Shown here in pieces: positions 59,475-64,000 of a stretch of 64,000 nucleotides of DNA. The notes beneath the pieces were generated by a model. It did not search any database, had not been told where the DNA came from, and worked only from the letters and a program-made list of their open reading frames with translations. Where the stretch lies: contig BQMF02000099.1 of NCBI GenBank assembly GCA_027922465.2, positions 558,001 to 622,000 of the forward strand, given 5' to 3'. This stretch comes from Turritopsis dohrnii. Taxonomy: Eukaryota > Cnidaria > Hydrozoa > Anthoathecata > Oceaniidae. The translations under genes were made by a program, and so were the position numbers. Each line of letters begins with the position of its first letter. Position 1 is the stretch's first letter.

Positions 59475-59903
59475 TCATCTTTCAAAATGCCACACAATTC
59501 CACCAATTCCAAGCATACTCAAAGTAATAAAAGCCAATTCCCGTTCATGTTGATCATGACTCGGTGTATAAAAGTCGCTCAATACAGGCTCCCGTGGTAA
59601 TGGTTCAAGGGGTTTAGCTTTACCAAACACACTATGGTATTCTCTCATTGCATCATTTAGCTCTACGAATTTGGTCTCAGCCTTCTTTTCGAGCACTAGT
59701 TGTTTATTGATGAAATCGATCCTTTCCTGTCGTTTTTGCTGCCATTCAATCTGTGCTTTTTGTAATTTTTCTATTGCTAAATCATGATGTTTTCTCTCCT
59801 TATCGATTCTGTCTTTGGATAAACTTGAAAACAGATAGCTTGATCCTGTGAAAGCCAAAGCTTTAGCTAAAGCTCCGCCTAACATCATTGTGATAGAAGC
59901 CAT
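59475..59903 (-). CDS. Small Polinton protein with N- and C-terminal hydrophobic segments
   Basis: 142 residues, intact, Met at 59903 placed 2 bases after the stop of the upstream gene. A hydrophobic N-terminus (MMLGGALAKALAFTGSSYLF) is followed by a strongly charged helix of about 55 residues (coiled coil), a Pro-rich turn (KPLEPLPREP) and a C-terminal hydrophobic stretch ITLSMLGIGGIVW. This tail-anchored layout suggests a membrane protein. Function unknown; part of the minus-strand structural gene cluster. Confidence 0.65.
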   Translation of the reverse strand: MASITMMLGGALAKALAFTGSSYLFSSLSKDRIDKERKHHDLAIEKLQKAQIEWQQKRQERIDFINKQLVLEKKAETKFVELNDAMREYHSVFGKAKPLEPLPREPVLSDFYTPSHDQHERELAFITLSMLGIGGIVWHFER

Positions 59904-59905
59904 AT

Positions 59906-60126
59906 TTAGATATTGATATTTTCAGGCAAAATCTTTTGTTTGGTTAAGTATTCTCTTGTTATTTCACTAGCGGCGATAATGGCAACTAGTTTCCCCGTAT
60001 CTTCCAAGTCGAACTTTTGAATTGAGGGAGGTGTCATTTTTAATACCTTTTTTCCTAGCATAGAATAGCCGATAGCGAAAACGCAGACGCGTGATATAAA
60101 TCGTTGACGATACTTTTCTTGTCCAT
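59906..60126 (-). pseudogene. Small Polinton ORF with a frameshift
   Basis: Met at 60126 (MDKKSIVNDLYH) reads about 22 codons, then the frame changes near 60,060. The other frame carries on through PPSIQKFDLEDTGKLVAII to the TAA at 59906, directly before the next gene. Tight packing and family-like sequence support a real gene with one indel. No function can be given. Confidence 0.5.
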
Positions 60127-60171
60127 GTTTGTTCCATATATTGCGAGATTATATATTGCGATATTATCTTT

Positions 60172-60999
60172 TTATTCCATTTCAAGTTTGTTTATTTTAG
60201 ATTTTTGTGGAAGGGGGGTGGGTGGTGACCCACGGGGTAATATTTGCTCTCTCTTTTTATACACAAAATAAGCAAATCCACCAACTAAACCGAGAGCTAT
60301 TATTCCACCCACACCTATGGTGTAGTTCATAGGTTGTTCATTTGGTTTGGTGAGAGAGGCCTCGGGCTTCTCCACTTCTTTTTGAGGTGACACGTGTTTC
60401 AATTCTTCTCGTTTTTTACGGTTGTATTCTGCCAACCTCTTACCGCTTCAACCTTTTTTGGGTTCTTCGTTGTCACTTGAATGGGAGTCTGTTCTTCTGA
60501 CATTTTTATTATCTGCTGTATTTATATTATCATCGGATTTATTTAAATTTCTTCCATAGATATAATGCCTCCCGGTAATAAGTCTAACACTGAGTGGTGC
60601 TAATAATGAGCCGAATTTATAATATAAGTCACATGTGAATCTTTGAAGGGCAGAGTTTAAGAAGGGGTCAGTCTCCAGGTCATTGCTCAATGCATCTTGA
60701 TTGTTTATTCCTAACGTTGCACAAGCCCCCATGGAATAAATGTGTATGAGTGATTTCCCTAAGGATTTTACCATTTGACCGGCTAGTTTAGCTTCGTAGA
60801 TACTAAAAAGTTTTTCTACCTCAACATCTTTGAGTTTGTTAATTTGCTCTTCCGTGTACATTTTCCCTAAGTATAGTTTGCTATTTCCAGTTGAGACACA
60901 CTCGAGCAATTTTTGCTTTTTACCATCTGAAGGTGGTGGAATTTCACCCGGAACATCATAACTCTGGTTGATTAAACTATCGATCGCTGTTTCCGCCAT
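60172..60999 (-). pseudogene. Polinton protein with C-terminal transmembrane helix, one in-frame TGA
   Basis: Probable start Met 60999 (MAETAIDSL). About 180 residues with an EEQINKLKDVEVEKLF helix and a mixed domain, an acidic-polar linker ending NEEPKKG, an in-frame TGA at 60448-60450, then in the same frame a basic stretch (EYNRKKREEL), one transmembrane helix (GVGGIIALGLVGGFAYFVY) and a basic C-terminus. A single nonsense change explains the break. The upstream frame to 61095 adds a hydrophobic leader that may be fortuitous. Likely structural or membrane protein; family unknown. Confidence 0.55.
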
Positions 61000-61218
61000 T
61001 TTTATTAGGGAGAGGTATTTTTTTAATACAGAATAAAAGCAAAATAGCGAGACCAGCAGTATGCTTAGTAACATGAAGTTGACATATTCTATCATTTTGT
61101 TGTGTTTGTTATAATTTTCTTATATTCTCTTATAATTTTGCTGTAATTTGCTGTATAAGAGTTTGCTATCTTCTTATAGCTTTGTTGAAATTTGCTGTAC
61201 CTCACTGCTATAGCACTC

Positions 61219-62216
61219 TTATAACAGTCTTGCAAGTCTTATACTCTCATTGTATTGTTCAAACGGCTGCATCCCTTGAGCAAAAAGTTGGTTAGGCTTA
61301 CCCTCAACGATGACAGATACCTTTTTGATCTTTGGATTGTAGAATTTACCGGTATCTCGTTTGTAGGATTCTTCTTCTTCAAACAGAACTAAGACACCCT
61401 TCAAAGATTTGGCAGGTGTGTTGAATGACCAATTCCACGTTGTGTCTGACTTACTCTAATTTGCCTGTGCCGCAAAATCCTACCATAGAGCAAAGCCATT
61501 TTTTGGTATTCAGAAGCGATATGTCTAGCCAAAGTGGGTTGTGTCACAATCTCATATTCAAGTGAGATGTTAGATATATTTTCGGCAGAAGTTGGGGGGT
61601 CAGAATAGATAACTCGGCTATAGTCGTTAAATGTGATCTCGTAGCAAAGCCTATTCCCTAAACCCGCTTGATAATATGGGATAGTACTATCTAGCATCTC
61701 AAAGTCGAGTGGAATGACAAACTTGTTCTTATAAGTGTCAGCAATGGCCTTGTCTTCTGCATCAGTGGTGTCTTTATCAGAAGCACCAATCATTAATTTC
61801 ATACAATTTTCTGTACACCCATCATCGATGATGATACCCTGTCTTATCGCGTTTCTCTTTTCAAACTTGGTTAGCTATAAATCTCTGTAACACCCAAAAA
61901 TATCAAAGTCATCGATGCTCAAAATCTCGTTACCTTCAAACTTTACAGCCAACTTTTTAATGATAGCTCTCCCAATGTTACTGACCAATGTTCTTTCTGT
62001 GTCAGCTTTCGACTCGAGTTCAATATCAAAACTTAGATTAGTTGTTCCTGGAATAATAACATCATCACTACCCAAATTTGGAAATCTAACCAACAGTAGC
62101 TGATTTTGGTTAATCTCACTTGGATTGTGTGTGACAATTACTTTTTGACGAGAGCCTTTTACACTGCGAGCAGTTCTAAGTGGACGTTCTGGATTTAATC
62201 TTTTTCCGTATTCCAT
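61219..62216 (-). pseudogene. Polinton major capsid protein-like gene, broken and truncated
   Basis: Met at 62216. The N-terminal region has LLLVRFPNLGSDDVIIPG and IGRAIIKKLAVKFEGNE, matching the start of the first jelly roll in double-jelly-roll capsid proteins of Polintons. Breaks: an in-frame TAG at 61875-61877, a frame change near 61,455, and a stop at 61,219. The total is about 330 codons, clearly shorter than usual for the family, so the second jelly roll seems missing. A short AT-rich repetitive stretch (61,100-61,215) stands where it should be. Capsid identity is by motif recognition only. Confidence 0.65.
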
Positions 62217-62266
62217 GTTTATTAATAATGATAGATAATTTATTATTACTTTGCTTTTATTTCGGT

Positions 62267-62799
62267 TTAGCGGATGTGCAAAACAACGGTTCTTCCCAGG
62301 TCTTCTTTTAGCATATTGTCATGCTGATCTGTGAGTTTCAACGTGAGAGACTGAAATACACCATTTTTTAATTTTTTGTACTGAGGGTTTTTAGGCTCAA
62401 CATGTGTGAAGTCACTATATTTAGCGATGGGAACGGTTAGTAAAATATCACTTAGCTTTCCATCCTCAAGATTTTGAGTTCATGTAAATTCATTTTGGTT
62501 ATTTCAGCTAATGTATTTGTTTTGATTATTCAAGGGTCTTGGTCTAATGGGGTAAGTTCTACATTGCCTACCAAAAATGCCTTCAATTCTCTGCTTGTGT
62601 ATTTACTTTGTGGTAGCAACTTTTCAGCTTTTCCATCTCCAGCAGACAGAGTCACTTTTAGGGGAGCTTTGATTTGATAGGTAACATTGTCTACAAACAT
62701 CTCAAGCAACGCAATTTCTTTTGAGTCATCCATATTTTGAATGGGGTAAGATAGATATATGGTCTTCTCACCCCTTACGACATTTACTGTGATATACAT
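62267..62799 (-). pseudogene. Candidate Polinton minor capsid (penton-like) protein
   Basis: Met at 62799 starts a beta-rich protein (TIYLSYPIQNMDD, VTYQIKAPLKVTL), with a stop near 62,530 and a frame change near 62,480. The remainder (LSDILLTVPIAKYS, FQSLTLKLTDQHDN) ends at 62267. A C-terminus closing in FQSLTLKLTD..VVLHIR resembles minor capsid proteins of Polintons. It is next to the major capsid gene in the same direction, as is common. Function is inference. Confidence 0.45.
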
Positions 62800-62837
62800 T
62801 TCTTGTATTAGAGAATAGAAGATAATATTTTTAAATA
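62800..62837. promoter_or_regulatory. Divergent promoter region near the right end
   Basis: 38 AT-rich bases (TAATATTTTTAAATAATG) between divergent starts at 62,799 and 62,838. Confidence 0.35.
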
Positions 62838-63976
62838 ATGGAGAACATTTTTAAATATGCTCCCGATGCGCTTTATAAACCAAATGGAGAACAAGACCTT
62901 CAGATATTGAATGGTAAGATTTATACAAACAAACAATTATTGTCTCTAAAAATGGTTCTTTTCCTGTGAGCTTTCCCCACATTTTTACTAATTACGAAAT
63001 GGATGAAAACGAACAACGCATGAAAATTTGGCAGGAACAACCATTTAAATTATGGCAAACCCAACTCAATTTTGTCACTTGGTGTGCTTCAAGTGCTTGT
63101 GGAGTCAGTTCTGAACATCTGAAAGAAGGTCGCTCTACTCCTATGATTAGATCAGTATATCGTTTTCATGTCTATTATCACATTAGACGAATCATTAAGC
63201 GCTTGCAGACACCTCTACCTTTTGAAGATGGTTTCAACCAATACGATAATCCTTATAACAAAGAAGAGTTTTTAAAAATCTGTAGTGAATATGATGTCGA
63301 TTCTGATCCTTAAAAATACGAAGGGCAATATTTTTACAGCTCGTATCAAAAAAGACGTAAAAACTATCCAACACCAGGTCTGAGTTATTTCACAGACGAC
63401 TCCATGACACGATGGATTATAGAAAAATCTAAAGGCCTTACAAAAACAGGTCTTGTAAAAATTTCTGAAAGTGTTAGAGCATATGCTTATCTTGTTCTTA
63501 GTTCACAAGCCTAAGCTCGTTCTTCTATCTTAGGTAATAATTCAAGCTCTTTGACAGCTCAAAGAGTTTTTATGAACAACTTTGAAGACATTGTTAACCG
63601 CAGAGTTGATATTCAAGAGGACATTAAACGTTATCAGGATACTTTAAATTACGCTTCAAGCAAAGTTGATTATTCAGTTGGACAGGGTATTTACATGTTA
63701 CCTAGTGACATGAATCTAAACATCAAGTCGGGAGTGTCTAGTTACAATAACAAAATTCTCATATCTAATGAGAACTTGAGCCTCGGAAGAAATAAAATGA
63801 TTAATTTTTTTGCAAGAGCATCATATTTCAAACAAGGTGCAAAAAATAAAAGTTCACAAAAGGAAGTTCACCCAAGAGTGAGTCAAACAAATTCACTCCC
63901 ATCTCACGAAGAAGAAGAAATTGCTTTGATTTTAGTGATAACAACAGCTTTTAGCATATGGTATGTGTTTAGATGA
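62838..63976 (+). pseudogene. Polinton protein of unknown function next to the right end
   Basis: Starts at ATG 62838 (MENIFKYAPDALYKP). A frame change near 62,960 leads to FNQYDNPYNKEEFLKICSEY and WQTQLNFVTWCASSACGVS. In-frame TAA codons lie at 63,311 and near 63,513, after which LTAQRVFMNNFEDIVNRRVD continues. The final codons run into the right terminal repeat (63,838 on). About 375 codons altogether, rich in aromatic and basic residues. A similar protein seems to recur in cnidarian Polintons by my recollection; no enzyme motif seen. It could be a structural protein. Confidence 0.5.
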
Positions 63977-64000
63977 TCAGCGCGTGTAGTTTGCAATTAT
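63838..64000 (-). repeat. Polinton right terminal inverted repeat
   Basis: About 160 bp, the inverse of 35,974-36,122, ending GTAGTTTGCAATTAT at the last base of the window. It has 12 extra bases (near 63,890) compared with the left copy. Confidence 0.9.

Larger units (their letters stand above)
35974..64000. mobile_element. Polinton/Maverick element with nested insertions
   Basis: Inverted ends start ATAATTGCAAACTACACGCG at 35,974 and recur inverted up to base 64,000. Inside are Polinton hallmarks: family B DNA polymerase (-), retroviral-type integrase (+), major capsid-like and minor capsid-like genes (-) and small structural or accessory proteins. About 15 kb between polymerase and integrase is later insertions, so the original element was roughly 12-13 kb. 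Polintons self-replicate with protein-primed polB and integrate by the RVE integrase; capsid genes suggest virus-like forms. The 6-bp target duplication cannot be tested, because the right flank is outside the window. Most genes are broken. Confidence 0.92.

Overview
The window looks like gene-poor, transposon-rich DNA from an AT-rich metazoan genome, most likely a cnidarian (Hydra-, hydrozoan- or octocoral-like). The reasons are GT-AG introns with short exons, no prokaryotic operons, and a dense mixture of Polinton, BEL/Pao, Harbinger, hAT-like, Tc1/mariner and IS3-like elements. The species call is inference, because no search could be run.

Host-gene part, 1-16.5 kb, all on the minus strand. 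Gene A (1,523-7,682) is a multi-exon gene for a trypsin-like serine protease followed by two death-fold-like domains. Its downstream exons are all joined in phase 1, so the domains are modular. Gene B (9,314-11,294) is a partial paralogue that keeps only the two death-fold-like exons and two linker exons. Gene C (13,375-16,543) encodes a signal peptide, a short ectodomain, one transmembrane helix and an unrecognised cytoplasmic domain. It has a 16-nt microexon and one frame break. Introns hold a LINE fossil, a foldback element, two CAGGG-ended elements and a SINE.

Retroelement part, 17-34.2 kb. A tandem array leads into a decayed BEL/Pao element (18.0-26.1 kb). A TTAA-target element is inserted exactly at the pol stop codon, and this element in turn carries a foldback element. 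Next comes an APE-type LINE (27-32.4 kb) split by an apparently intact Harbinger element (28,012-30,893) that has both transposase and Myb/MADF-like genes. A second LINE 3' fragment follows at 33.7 kb.

Polinton part, 35,974-64,000. One Polinton/Maverick with terminal inverted repeats of about 150-160 bp fills the rest; its right end coincides with the end of the window. It carries family B DNA polymerase, retroviral-like integrase, a major-capsid-like gene, a candidate minor capsid gene and several small Polinton proteins. Most of these genes are broken by stops or frameshifts. No packaging ATPase or capsid protease gene was seen. Between polymerase and integrase it received at least four separate insertions: a MULE-like element with 69-bp TIRs, a Harbinger fossil (itself hit by a CAGGG element with a 511-bp tandem duplication), a 6,085-bp IS3-like element, and a Tc1/mariner element next to a foldback element.

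The most unusual items are three. The first is the 6-kb IS3-like element (46,955-53,039), which pairs a DDE integrase-type transposase with an intron-containing HECT ubiquitin ligase gene and has minisatellite-built inverted termini. The second is the trypsin-death-domain gene. The third is the layered insertion history inside the Polinton.
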